Assembly: GCA_030267565.1 (NCBI GenBank)
Contig: BRXU01000003.1
Span: 5,121,001 to 5,185,000 of the forward strand
Direction of reading: 5' to 3'
Source: Pleodorina starrii
Taxonomy: Eukaryota; Chlorophyta; Chlorophyceae; Chlamydomonadales; Volvocaceae
DNA: 64,000 nt
Shown: positions 35,601 through 47,200 of the stretch, piece after piece
How positions within the stretch are numbered: position 1 is the first letter of the stretch
How the letters are laid out: each line of letters opens with the position of its first letter
Translations under genes and position numbers: made by a program
Notes under the pieces: model-generated
Databases searched by the model: none
Told to the model about the DNA's origin: nothing
Seen by the model: only the letters and a program-made list of their open reading frames with translations

Positions 35601-38418
35601 CCCGCGCAGGTCAATATCCTGTGCGATGCGTTCTGCTCTCCCAAGATGACGGGACAGATGCCCACGGGACCCGCGGCGCCCACCGGACCGGCGGCGCCGC
35701 CGGCGACGGCGGCCGCCGCCGCGGCGGCGGCGGCGGCGGCCGCCGCCGCCGCGGCTGCCGCCGCGGCCGCCGGCGCTGCCGGCGCCGACGGCAGCGCGGG
35801 CAGCCTAGCTGCTGAGCTGGCCGCCAATCGGCGGGCGGAGATTGAGAGCGAGATCGGGGCGCTGTTTCGGTCGCGGCACTTCAACTCCAACCAGCGGAAG
35901 TACGAGGCGCCCAGGTGCGGGGGGGTGCGGCGGAGTGGGGTGGGCATGGGGTGTGGGGTGGGGGGGGGGGAAGGATGGGAGCGTGGGCGGGCGGGAGGGG
36001 GTTCTGGGGCTGAGGCGCTGGCCGGGCCGTGGCCGGCAGCGTCGCCGCCTTCGCCTCCCCAGTCCCCGGTCCCCACCCGCGTCTCCCCAGTCGCCAGCTG
36101 CTGCCGCCTCCAATCCTGCGCTGCTGCTCGTGTTTCTGACTCCCTGCCGGGACACCCCTCCCCTTCCCTCTCCCCCGCCCGCCCGCACACACACATGCGC
36201 ATACACACATACGCACACATACACATACACAGGTCGGTTGACACGCTGGGAGTCAAGGAGCTGTACTCGCTGAAACACGAGACCACCAATCGGGCGCTGA
36301 ACGCCAAGATGCTGTCCTCCCTATACGCCAAGCCGCCCAGCCTGTCGGTGCAGGTGGGGCCGGGTGGGGTGGGTGGGTGAATAGGTTGGCGGGTGGGGTC
36401 GGTGAACACCCTCAGCTCGGTGCCGCTGCTGTGATGCGCTATTGCATATAGCCATCCCCGGGGGGCTGCGGGGGCGGGGGATGCGGGTGCGCGGGCTGGT
36501 GTGAGTTGCGGGTGCCTCCGTATGCGGTCGGGGCGAGTGCCTCCGTCCGATCGCCCCTCCGTTCCAATTGGCGCCGCGACTGCCCTGCGGCTGCTGCTGT
36601 GGCTGGTGCTGCTGCTGGTCGCGACCGCTCTCCCCCGGTCCCGGTCCCGATCCAGATTCAGATCCAGATTCAGATTCAGATTCAGATCAGGATTCCGGTC
36701 CCGTTTCACCCCCACCTCAGGTGGCTTCCGTCACCAATTCGCCGCTCATCTCCCAGTATATCTCCTCGCCCATCGTGGCCCGGGCCAAGGTGAAGGACCC
36801 CCTGGAGCGGAAAAACATGTTTGACAACCTGGCAAAGGGCGACAGGGTGAGTGCGGTGGGTGGTACGGAAGGTCGGAAGTACGGGGGCTGAGCGCGCGGG
36901 GCTGAACCGGAGCTAGGGTGGTTGGCGGGGTTGGCAAGTGCAGGGGGGTGCAGGGGGGTGCGGGGCTCTATGAAGTTTGGGGGAAGGGGCACAGGGGAGC
37001 TCGGGGATCGAGGCTTGCGGAGGTGGCAGGTGGAGGTTGACGGGTGGTGGCAGCGGTGGGTGGGTGGGGGGCTATCCACGTATAGACCGGAGCCCGGTGG
37101 GGTGGTGGTGGGGAAGAAGGCGGGTGGGAGGGCGGAGAGGCGGTGTGCAGCAATGAAGCGCAATCAGCCAAGTAACCGGTGCCAGTGGGCTCCGTCACCC
37201 TGCCCCGCCTCGCCTCGCCTCACCGGGCCCGTGCAGCCCCCGACCCCAACATCTTCCCCCTTCCCAAACCCCTGCTCTTTCTTTTTACCCCTAAACCCCC
37301 CACCCACCCACCCACCCACCCACCCCGCCCCTCCGCAGCCCTCTGCTCGCTCCAAGATCTCAAAGGCCTTCCGCGCTATGGCGGCCGCCAAGGGGGTCGA
37401 CGTGGTGGGAATCAAGTGAGTACGGTACACACAGCGCCCAACTGGGCCAACTGGGCGGGTGTGTGTGGAGCGAGCCTACTGCCGCGGCTGTATGTCTCGG
37501 CTGCCTGGCAGTAGCAGCAACAGTAGCAGCAGCGTCCTCCTGTTCCTGCTCATGCCCCTCTGCTCCCGCTCGAGCCACTTGGCCCCGCACACCTGCCCCC
37601 GCACGCCTGCCCCCTGCCCCCGTCCGTCTCACGCCGTCTCCGTCCCTTCGAGTCGCTTTCTTCTTTATTGCCCTCTCTGCTCCTGCTCCTGCTCCCGCTC
37701 CCGCCCGCCGACCCCTCTACCGCACACCCGCTCCCCTTCCCCCCGCCCTTCTCTCCCTCTCCCTCTCTCCCTCCCTCCCTCCCTCTGCTCCAGGGAGACG
37801 CTGAATAGCCTGCGCACGGACGCGCAGGCCTCCGAGTCTCTGGGCCTTATGCCCGTCGAGCGCTCCTACCGCTCCGACCGCCGGACCGCGCCGCGCGGCG
37901 TGCTGGCTCCCGAGTCCATCGGCCTGGCAGCAGACGAGCAGTTCAACTCCCTGGCGCTGCTCAAGCGCTACATCCTGTACGGCCCGCTGCTGGGCTTCGC
38001 GGCGTCCAACGGCCAACAGCCGCCGACAACGGTCAACGGCCAACAACCCGGCCAGCCGGCGGGCGCGCCGGCCGGCGCCGGGCCGGGCGGCAACGGCAGC
38101 GGCGGGTTCCCTGGACTGGGTCCGGGGGGTCAGCAGGGCGGCGGGGCGGGCGGGGGCTCCGCGAATGTGTCGGTGTCTGGGGGGGCGGCGGCGCCGTCAC
38201 TGGGGATGCTGGCGGCGGCGACGGCGGCGCTTGGGAGCGGCGGGGCGGGAGGGGGAGGTGGTGGCGGCGGCGGCGCGCTATCGCAGTCGGCGTCGTTCGG
38301 GGGCGGGTTGGCGGGCGGCCTCGGCGGTCTGAGCGGGGGAGGAGGCGGGGGGAGCATGTTGGGGGCGCTGGTACGGTCCATGACGCATCAGAAGCTGGCG
38401 GCGGGCGGGCAGGAGTGA
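32620..38418 (+). CDS. PPP1R36-like protein (protein phosphatase 1 regulatory subunit family), nine exons
   Basis: Exons: 32620-32771, 33149-33295, 33768-33861, 35171-35290, 35610-35914, 36233-36353, 36721-36846, 37339-37415, 37794-38418; 588 residues, all phases agree. The ATG at 32620 has a strong context (CAAAATGGCG) and the frame is open into exon 2. Exons 2-4 are well-ordered helix-like sequence (FKKFFAGPLYDSLLNA, YNPYAVAQRLLELEE). Exon 4-5 reads QQQDRMFFECLYDTL and, after a polyalanine insert (about residues 190-225), IESEIGALFRSRHFN. The pairing of a DRMFFE block with an EIxxLFRS block matches what I remember of the C-terminal half of animal PPP1R36. The last exon is Gly/Ala-rich. PPP1R36 binds PP1 and is enriched in testis in mammals; a ciliary or PP1-linked role here is inference. 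A clear RVxF docking site was not identified. Confidence 0.6.
34279..34738. repeat. 46-bp minisatellite, ten nearly perfect units, in an intron
   Basis: Units begin every 46 bases at 34279, 34325, 34371 and so on to 34693, with a broken eleventh at 34739. Each starts TTGGTTGCGG and ends GGGGGTGCGTAG. The array fills part of the 1.3-kb intron 33862-35170 of the PPP1R36-like gene. Because 46 is not a multiple of three and the unit has no stop on the minus strand, all three minus frames stay open across it. Confidence 0.97.
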
Positions 38419-40557
38419 AAGGGGTTTTAGGGTTTGTGGGAGGAAAGTCCCCCTGGTATAGGTATAGCGTATAGGTATAGGCTGGCAGGGCGCGCGCTGC
38501 GAGGTGTGGGTGTAGCTGTGCAGTCTTGCAGCACCACACCGTGTGATATTGCATGATGGCGGGTCAGGGGGGGGAGGGAGGGAGGGAGGTTGGCGCCGCG
38601 CGGCGTCTGCGCAATGCGTTGTACTGGCGGCGATGATGGTGCCGAATGGGACTGTTAAGGTTAAGGAGCGGCGCCTGAAGGGGGTCGCGCCGTTGCCACG
38701 CGCTGAAAGAATATATACCGATGTACCGGTGTATGTGTATGTTCGGCAACGTAGCGATTGGTAGCTTAGGCATGGCGTTTGAACTCGGTACAGATTTTAC
38801 AGGTCGGGATTTACAGGTCAGAGGGACTGCCAGGGCGGCGGCCGCCTCGCCGGGCTTTTCGTCGGAGGACGGGAGGGGAGGCAGGGGGGGCCGGCCGCAC
38901 ACACACGCGCGCGCGTGCGCGTGAAATTGTGGATGCGCTCAGACTGGTGCGCGCGTGCCTGCGTTGCGAGCCGTACATTTGAGCTGCTGCTGCTGCGGCG
39001 GCGGTGCTGCGTGTGGCGCCACTACGGGCGGCGCTCTCGCCTGGTGAACGGTGCGGAGGAGTCAATTCAGTCAAAGGAGGGCCACGCGGGTGGCCACCTG
39101 GCCAAATAGTATGTGTGTGGGGGGGGGGAGGGGGTTTGGGAGAGTGCGGGCAGCAGGGGTAGGGCCGCCTAGGGCAGATGTGTGGCAAAGAATGATGCCT
39201 TGCGGGTGCTTTCCGGACAGAGGGGGTGTCGCTCGCGGTGCCGCTGCCCGTGCCCCGGGGGATTTTGTGATGCAATGGCTCGGGGGGTCGAGGGCGGGGC
39301 ATGTGGAGGGCTGCCTGTGCGGCCATGCACCGGCGATCCATTTGCGGGTCCGCTGTAAAAGAATGGCTCTCTGATTGGAGAAGGCGGCTCATGTGCACAG
39401 TGCTTGAATGGTTTGGCTATCGGCTTTCACTTCAGGTGCTTGCGGCCAACGGCGCCAATCCACCTCAGCAGTCATCGGGCGTAGCGTGTGTGGCCGGGAA
39501 AGAACGACCACCGACATCGACACCAATATCAGGCAACAACATGGGACAACAACCGACAACGGGTCCGCCGGTGATGAGGGCTGCGACGTCACATCAGTCG
39601 GCCCCCGCTGCTTCCGGATGCTGACGCCGTTGCTTTAGCGGTGGATGTACCTGCTCTCGCGCCCTATGAATGGAGGAATGAATGAGCCGTTCTTTTGCAG
39701 TGGACGGACCCAAAAGGATCAGCGGCGCATGTCTGCCGGAGAAAGCCCGGCCAAAGCGCGGCCAGCGGGCCCGAGCGACCCGAGATTCCACCCTGCCCGC
39801 GGACCGCCGCTGTCCTCGCCCTGCTCGCACCCACTTCCGCACACAGACAGCTTCGTCTTCCGAAGTGCCACCACTTCACTCTCTTCGCCTCAGCGGGTCT
39901 GGCGGCTCTGGCCCCAACCCAGGAGGGGCTCCAGTTTGACTCCCAGCCAACGATCAGCCGCAGCGCCCACAAGCCCCGAGCTCGGCCGCGTATGCTGTAC
40001 AGTCGGCTGGCCGGAGACGGCCAAGCGGGAAGCGGGTGCCGCCTGCCCCCAGACGCTCGTCCGCGCACATGTCCCAGGCCGCTGGGAGCGATACGGTTCC
40101 GCCAGTTGAGGTTGGGAAGACGGCGCCATGAGACCGCACCGGGGCCGCGGGTGTATTCGCGCGGGTGGGTCAGCGACGACGGTGGCGACGAAATGGTCAG
40201 CGACGGTGACGACGGCGACAAAGTGGTCAGCGACGACGATGGCACCGCAGCAGGAGGTACGCAGAAGCGACGGCTGATGGAATGTTGTGTTGATGCATGT
40301 TAGGAGCAAGGCTGGAGGAGTGGGGAGAGGACGCAAGAGGCAGCTCAACCCATGTGGGCACGATTGCCGTGCCTGCTGTACAGCTTCTCCGTACGCATTC
40401 CGCAAAAAACAAGGCTGAATGTGCCGACAGCGCACAGCGCTTTTATACATAGAAATTTGAATTTGCTGAACACATTAGACGCGGATGATGAACGAAATCG
40501 CTGCGGCTTTATAGTCCTCAATCCGAGGGAAGGCGCCGGTGCTGAACCCACACGACC
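38419..40557. other. 3' region of the PPP1R36-like gene and intergenic DNA
   Basis: No exon was recognised. One TGTAA word, the usual volvocine polyadenylation signal, is at 39354-39358, 936 bases past the stop codon. A short imperfect repeat of GGTCAGCGACGA(C/T)GG type runs from about 40167 to 40245. Directly after the stop is one telomere-like TTTTAGGG unit (near 38424-38431). Confidence 0.5.
39354..39358 (+). terminator. Possible TGTAA polyadenylation signal
   Basis: This is the TGTAA pentamer used by Chlamydomonas and Volvox genes, on the coding strand downstream of the PPP1R36-like stop codon. The distance (0.94 kb) is long but within the range for these algae. A five-base word can occur by chance. 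Confidence 0.3.
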
Positions 40558-41559
40558 ATGAGGAGCTGTCACAAGTATTCTGTATCATGCATGCAGATAG
40601 TACTATGTCTGCTGGTATATCTGCGAATTGCAACATCCTATCGAGGCGCTTACGCTTCGATTTGCACAAATGCCAAAGATGAGGGTACATATTTGCTGGA
40701 ATTCATCCTTTACCACCAGTGGATCGGCTTCGGCAAGATATATGTAATGGACTACAACAGCAGCCGGCCGCTGTTCAACTTGCGGATGCTGTTGCCGTTT
40801 ATCAGGTCGGGACTTGTGGAATATCACTACGATGCAGACGCTAAGCACCACTCGCACGAGCGGGGCCGTCTGTTTGCGGAGTACAGCCAGGGCACCGCGT
40901 TTCAGCGCTGCATCGATTTTGCGCACCGGGACCACGTTTGGATGGCTTTCATCGATGCGGACGAATACATCATGCTGCGTGATTACGAAGGAGACAGGCC
41001 CAACATCACAGCGTTTCTGAAGCAATATGAAAAGTATCCGGGCCTAGCCGTGAACTTTCGCGTTTTTGGCAGCAGCGGCCACATCCAGCGGCCCGAAACT
41101 GGGACTCTCGAGGCGTACACCAAATGCACGCCATCAACAGCATGGGACAATCGGCACATCAAGACGATCGGGCGGCTCGCCCAGGTGCTCAGCATCGGCG
41201 GCAATCCCCACGAGTTCCGCTACTTCAACGCGGCCGCCGCTGCAGTCAACGAGCACGGCGTTCCCATCCAGGGCCCCATGTCGCTGCCGGTGTCCTGGGA
41301 CAAGATCGCCCTGCATCACTACGTGACCCGCAGTCTGTCGGAGTTTGTGTTTAAAATGCAGCGCGGGCCGGGCGGATCCCAGAATCGCCGCACCATGGAC
41401 TGGTTCAAGGCCTACGACGGCAACGCCACGGAGGTCTGCACGGAGGGCATCGACCTGTGGCGCAAGTGCTGCGCCAACAGGTACACGTCCATGCTGGCTG
41501 CCCTCAGGCGTCCTGCGAAGCGCGGCGCAGGCGGCACCCGCGCCTCGAGCGGGACGTGA
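40558..41559 (+). CDS. Glycosyltransferase of the GT92/DUF23 (GT-A, Glyco_tranf_2_4) type, intronless
   Basis: A single 333-codon frame runs from the ATG at 40558 to TGA at 41559. Residues 11-27 are hydrophobic (CMQIVLCLLVYLRIA), a signal peptide or type II anchor. The catalytic domain opens with ICTNAKDEGTYLLEFILYH and IYVMDYNSS, the usual start of this family. FIDADEYI at 132-138 supplies the DxD-type metal and nucleotide-sugar site. Further family blocks are HIKTIGRLAQVLSIGGNPHEF (about 200-220) and LHHYVTRSLSEFVFKMQRG (about 252-270), equivalent to the HYxxKSxEEFxxKxxRG block. Such enzymes act in the Golgi on glycoproteins or wall glycans; donor and acceptor cannot be told. It is the only complete gene here without introns. 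The last 20 residues are Arg/Gly/Ala-rich and probably disordered. Confidence 0.9.
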   Translation: MRSCHKYSVSCMQIVLCLLVYLRIATSYRGAYASICTNAKDEGTYLLEFILYHQWIGFGKIYVMDYNSSRPLFNLRMLLPFIRSGLVEYHYDADAKHHSHERGRLFAEYSQGTAFQRCIDFAHRDHVWMAFIDADEYIMLRDYEGDRPNITAFLKQYEKYPGLAVNFRVFGSSGHIQRPETGTLEAYTKCTPSTAWDNRHIKTIGRLAQVLSIGGNPHEFRYFNAAAAAVNEHGVPIQGPMSLPVSWDKIALHHYVTRSLSEFVFKMQRGPGGSQNRRTMDWFKAYDGNATEVCTEGIDLWRKCCANRYTSMLAALRRPAKRGAGGTRASSGT

Positions 41560-44281
41560 CGGTAGCGTCTGCGCTTTTGGGGCGGGGGCCGTGGCGGGGC
41601 GGTGGGAGGGGGGCGCGGCAGCGGGCGCCACGGCTGCCGCGACAAGTCCGCAGCGGCGAGAGCAGCGCAGAGCAACGAACGAGGGAAAGCCTAGGAACGA
41701 GGGGGAGCACAGGAAGATTCTTAGGGTATTTATGACGACGGTAGAACTGTGTGGCGTGTTGGGGAGTGGCGTCGGTAGCGTGCTTGGGAGTGGTGTGCGC
41801 GGCGTGCAGGGCTTTTGGCTGACTGACTAGATCAATGCGGCCCCGGGCAATGGTGGCAGGTGGCGGCATGGGCTCGAATTTCGGGCGGCGGACGGAGGAA
41901 AACGGGGGCAGAAACAAGAACTGGGCACTTGAGGATCCCAGAGATTGGGTCGAGGGAAGATTTCATTTGTTCGCGGCATTTCGCTGGTGAGCATGTAGCA
42001 TCTGCCGGCTCCAACTCGATACTTGATAACTTGAGCGCTGGACGTGCATGACCGGTAAACCGCTGGGCACTTGAGCACCATGTACAACATCATGTACGAC
42101 GCAGCATTGGTTGCACGGTAGTAGCGTGCCTGTGCACGGCCTGGATCGCATGGCCTGGAGGTCCATGTCGGTGCATGCGAGCGACTTGCATTTCCGTTAT
42201 TCGCATTGCGCGGGCTCTTTGGCCGGAACTGCATTCCGGATTACCGGTTTTAGGTGGCAAAGGCCAGAGAGGTGCGCGGACATGGATGGCAGACGGTCGC
42301 CGTACTGGTTGCCCGGAGGGCGGGCCGCTTTTTTTACGTTCGAAACACACCTGAGACCTGACGCGGCCGTGGTGGCATTAATGACGTCGATTTCTGTGGA
42401 CGGATGGACGGACAAGTAGGGACCGCGGATGTGACTGTTGGAGTTTTGGGTGCCAGCTGCCAGGCCGGGTTGGTACGGGGATCGTCCACAACCCAGAAGT
42501 GTCGGCGAGTGTCGGCGGCTGTGTGCCCGTCTGTGTCTGGGACCCGCACAGCGCCAGCTGGAATGTTGGCAAGGGCAAGGGCCCCGGCTCGCGTCACATA
42601 TCTCGGGAAGATGATGACGGCCCATGAATGAACCGTTCCGATTTACAGCGGATCCAAGCGGACCCCCAGTGCGTACGGTCCCGCATGCAGCAAGTGCAGC
42701 CCGTTTCCGTACCGGTAACAGGGGGCAGGAAGGATGCGTTCAAAGCCAGCCCAGATCCTTGAACCCTGGGTGTATCTTGTATGCCAGGGGCGAGGAGGCT
42801 GCGTCGGTGACACGATGCCCACTTCACCGCTGCCCCGGCGCAGAGCCGGCCGCACTGAACCCGCCAGACTAGGCTGTGGCCCTGGAAGGACGTCAAGACG
42901 GCCTCCGCAGGGGCGGACCGACGCAAGCGCCGGGTCGATGACCGCCCGGAGCTGATCGCATATATTTGCAGGTATGCACAATTGCACATGAAAATGGAGA
43001 CCAGAGAAATGCTGGATCGCAGCTCCACAGACATGCACAACGTTAACACGAGAAAGAGCGGCACCTCCGCACCCGGCCCACGCGCCCACCCAGCACGCGG
43101 CGGCCCGGCGCTTGTCAAGCCGCTGGCTGGCTGGCTGATTGGGGGGGGGGGGGCAGCGCCCCCATAAGAATCAGGGCCACGACTTGGACTTGGGCGATGA
43201 CCTGACTTAGACAATGACAATGGCATGGAAGACAACGACACCTACCGCCGTATTACGATGCCACGCTGAGGCGAACCGCAACGACACAGCACGAGCTCAG
43301 TGCCCCGGGCAAGGTCCTGGTGGCCCCAGGTGCCCCCTCCCGAAAAATACAGTACGTACGGGTAGCTACCCACCGGTACAACCGTACTACCACGTACCAC
43401 CACCACCACCCCGGCGGCCCGACAGTGCAATGTGCAACCCAGCCGCAGCCACCGCCCCTGGCACCCAACCACGCCGCACCCCCCTGGCACCGGCTGTCAG
43501 CCGAGACGCGCAACCTGCCAGAGGAATGATGCCCGGGATGATGCCGCTCACCCGCTACTGGGGCGCGCAGCTGGAGGCAGCACCAGGCGAGCGACCCAAC
43601 CAGCAATGGAGCAACCGAGCAGCGCAGAGCAGTCCGACTGAACCGACGTCAGGTGTGTCCATGCAAGCGACGGCGCTTTCGGCCGAACCGCATAGCCAGA
43701 GAGCAGGACTGGCGGACATGGATAAGAAGGCAGGGTACCGGATACGCGGTTGTACCGTACCGTACCATATGTGCCGTATATACGTAAAAATAAAAAAAAA
43801 TTATGAGCGCCGCAAAGGCAGCACTTGCAGGCATGCACAAGTAACAACGGACGCCTCAGAGGACCCAAAGGCGCAGGAGGACTGGGCTGGGCAACCAAAC
43901 GACCTCGCAAAGGTAGACGTGTACGGCCTACGGTGTATGTACGACACGAGGACACGTCTGCATGTCGCAAGAGCATGCGCAAAAAGTACCGCCGTCATGT
44001 CACCCTACATCCGGCGTTGCCGCGGCTGCCCCATTGCTCAATCAATTCACCACTCGTGGTTACTCTCGCACGCAATCGCACTCACGAAGGCATCACGATT
44101 CACGAAGGTGTTTCTGTACCGGTAGCTGCAGTCAGCCACTGCGTAATCACTGGCAGCGTCATCAACACACACATAGTCCGTGTGGTCCGTGTGGTCGGTA
44201 CACACCCTCTCTCTGTCTCACTCACTCCCACGCCCCTCCCAACACCAACGGCGGCGGCGGCGGCAAGGGCGGTGGAGGCTC
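41560..44281. other. Intergenic DNA between two convergent genes
   Basis: The glycosyltransferase (plus) and the giant gene (minus) end toward each other, so both 3' untranslated regions lie here. No exon with protein character was found. A G run lies at 43,141-43,152. Short frames near 43.2-44.1 kb on the plus strand are low-complexity and without a recognisable domain. If the last exon of the giant gene is spliced at the GTGAGG near 44370, further exons could lie between 43.8 and 44.3 kb. Confidence 0.5.
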
Positions 44282-47200
44282 CTACGGAGCCGCCGCCACC
44301 GGCCGCCCGTCGCAGCCCCATCCCCATCCCCAGCACCAGCCGCCGCCGCAGCCCCACTCCCTCACGGTCAGGACGACGGGCAGGACGGTGGTCAGCGCGA
44401 CACGGAGGATCTGCGCGAGCCGGGAGGAGGTGTGGGTGATCAAAGGCAGGACGGGGCCGGTAAGCAAAGGGCGGGCGGGTGGGGGCGGGCGGGAATGAGG
44501 TCGAGATGGCGGGAGGGCACAAGCGCGTGCATGCGTGCGTTTGAGTGCGGCGGGCAGAGACTTTGCGGCGGCGAAGGCCCAAGTGACGCCTGCGGGAGTG
44601 CACAGGGCCTGGGAGGCGGCAGTAAAGATGAGGCGGCAGCGGAGGGGTGGAGGGGAAGGGAGGAAGCGGAGCGGGGAGGAGGGCGACAAGCCATGCAAAC
44701 AATTGCCCGTCCGTCCGTCCGTCCGTCCGTCCGTGGGGGTGGGGGGGGTGGGGGGGGTGTGAGGGGGCCGCGTCCGTTACGGCCCCCCCCCCCATGCACC
44801 GCATGCACCGCATACCTGCAGTACAAAGACCATGACCTCGGCGGCCAGCATTCCGTCATGGAGCGACTCCGACCCATGTGTCCATTGCAGCGCCACCAGA
44901 CAGCCACACACGGACGTCTCCAGCCAGGCGCAACACACCTGTGTGTGTATGTGTGTTTGGGGGGGATGGCAGGGGTTGGAGATTGGGAGTTTTGGGCAAT
45001 TGGGAATTGGGAGCTTTGGGATAGGGCGCCTGAAACCGGGGTTGGGGAGGGAAGGGAAGGGAGGGACTCGGATCGGACCGCATTTGGATCGGTCCGGCTG
45101 GCTGGCTGGTGGTTGGTGTGGTGTGTGGTTGTACGTGCGCAGTGGGTGGGGTGGGGCCGAGTGGGAGATGAGGGCTGGGTCGGCCGCTGGGGGGACGCAG
45201 GTTGCGGGGATTCCTGATGTAAAAGAAGGCCGAAGGCGAGGTGTGTGTGGGGGGGGGGGAGCCCAGGGTCTGGGATGGTACCAGTCCAGCCCGCCCGTCC
45301 CCCAGCACACACCCACGCCATCCGCACCCCCAAACCCCCAAACCCCCCAACACCCTCACCCGCACCCCCCCGCCCGCCCGCCCGCCCGTCGGCGCACCTC
45401 CGTAAACATCACCACGATGTTACTGTACGGCAGTGCCAGTGTCATGTACGACGCAAAGAGGGCCTTGACCGCCGCCAGGGCGATGCAGGTGCCGCGAGCA
45501 GCTGCGCTTTGTGGCTGCATGTCGGCCCCTGCCTGAGCCCCCAGCAACGCAGCCGGGACGAGCATGTTGAGAATGACCGCCACCTGATGGCGGCATGTGT
45601 GTGCGTGTGTGTGCGTGTGTGTATTGAGAGGAGGGGAAGGGAGGGGAGGGAAGGGCGGGAGAAGGGTGAGAGAGGTGTGAGTGGGATGAGAAAGGGAAGG
45701 AACACTTCTCTTCTCCTGCCGGGCTCTTCCCCCAGACCGCGCCTGACCAGACTCCAACGGCCTCCCCCTTCCCTGCATTTCCCCCCTCCCTTCCCACGTT
45801 CTCTTCCCTCCCTCCATTCTCTCCCTCCCTAGTCCCTACATCTCGGCACGCCAGCCCCTTGTCCGTGTCCTTGTCCGTGTGCCTGCCCCCACCCCCCAAA
45901 CAATATGCGCCCTTGCCTGGAAGGTCGCAGTGGCGAGGCGATGGCCCTTCATCTCCTCGAACAGCTGCCCATACCGCTCGTACAACTCAAGCTGCCGTAC
46001 ACCCGCCGGCGGCGCCGGTGGCTCCTCCGTGATGGCGGCGGCGGCGGCCTTCCGCATCTCGGCGCCGTCGTCAAAGTCGTCACCGAGGCCCCGCCGGCAA
46101 CAAATGAGCGTTACGCCGCAGCCACAGCACGGGTTGGAGGCCATGTACGACATGTACGACAGCTCACCGCTGTCGATCGCCTGCATGAAGCGCTGCGACG
46201 ATGACGACGACGCCGACGGCGCCGTCGGCGAAGCCGCCGCCGCCTCAGCCGCCGCCGCCGCCTCGGCCACCGCCGCCGCCGCCGCCGGTGCGAACGCGGG
46301 TGCAAGTCGAAGCTGAGGCAGTGGCGGCGGTAGCGGCGGCGAATCTGGCGCGGGCGCCGCTACCAGCGGCGCCGCCGCTGGCTGATGCGAGACAAAGCCA
46401 TACGATGGTGGCGGCAGCGGTGGCGGCGACGTCTCCGGCTCATCCGAGACAAAGCCGCACGGCCACGGCGGCGGCGGCGGCTGCAGCGGCGGCTGATGTG
46501 ACACAAAGCCGCGCGATGGCGGCGGCAGCGGCGGTGGCTGCGGTGCTCCGCCGGCGGCGGCGGCGCCGTCAGCGGCGGCGGCGCAAGACGTCGGGCTGCC
46601 TTGCCGCAGCGCCGCCGCGCTTCGGGGCCGTTGCTCCCGGGCGGCCGCGACAACGCCCACGGTGCCGCCAACGTTGACGCCGCCGCCGACGGCGGCGCCG
46701 CCACCGGCACGCGTGCTGACGCCGGCGCTGCCGTAATTGTCGTACTGTTCGTAGGCGCCGTCGGCGTCGGAGTCGTCCAGGATTGAGCCAGCGGGTCGCC
46801 ACGCAAACTCCCCGCTTGACTGCTCCGCCGCCGCAAAGGCAATCGGCACCAGCGCCGCCTCACCACTCGCCACCGCCTGCAGCGGCCGCAGCGGCGGCGG
46901 CGGCGGCGGCGGCAGGAACAGTCCCGCGGAGGTCCTTCCGCCGCCGCCCGATCTTGCACGGCCTCCGCCGCTGGCCCCGCATGCGCCGCTGGCGCTGACC
47001 CTTGCGCTGCCAGATGGGCCCTCGGTGCCGCCGCAACTGCTGATGGCCCTCGCGCCTTCGAGCACGTAGCCGCCGCCACCGCCGCCGCCGCTGAGGCTGC
47101 TCCTGGCGGAGGCGTCACCCCTGCCCCAGCCCCGATTCGGCGATTCGGGGTTTCGGAGCAGCCCGACCGCCGTGAGGGACGAATGGGCGCTGTAGGCCTC

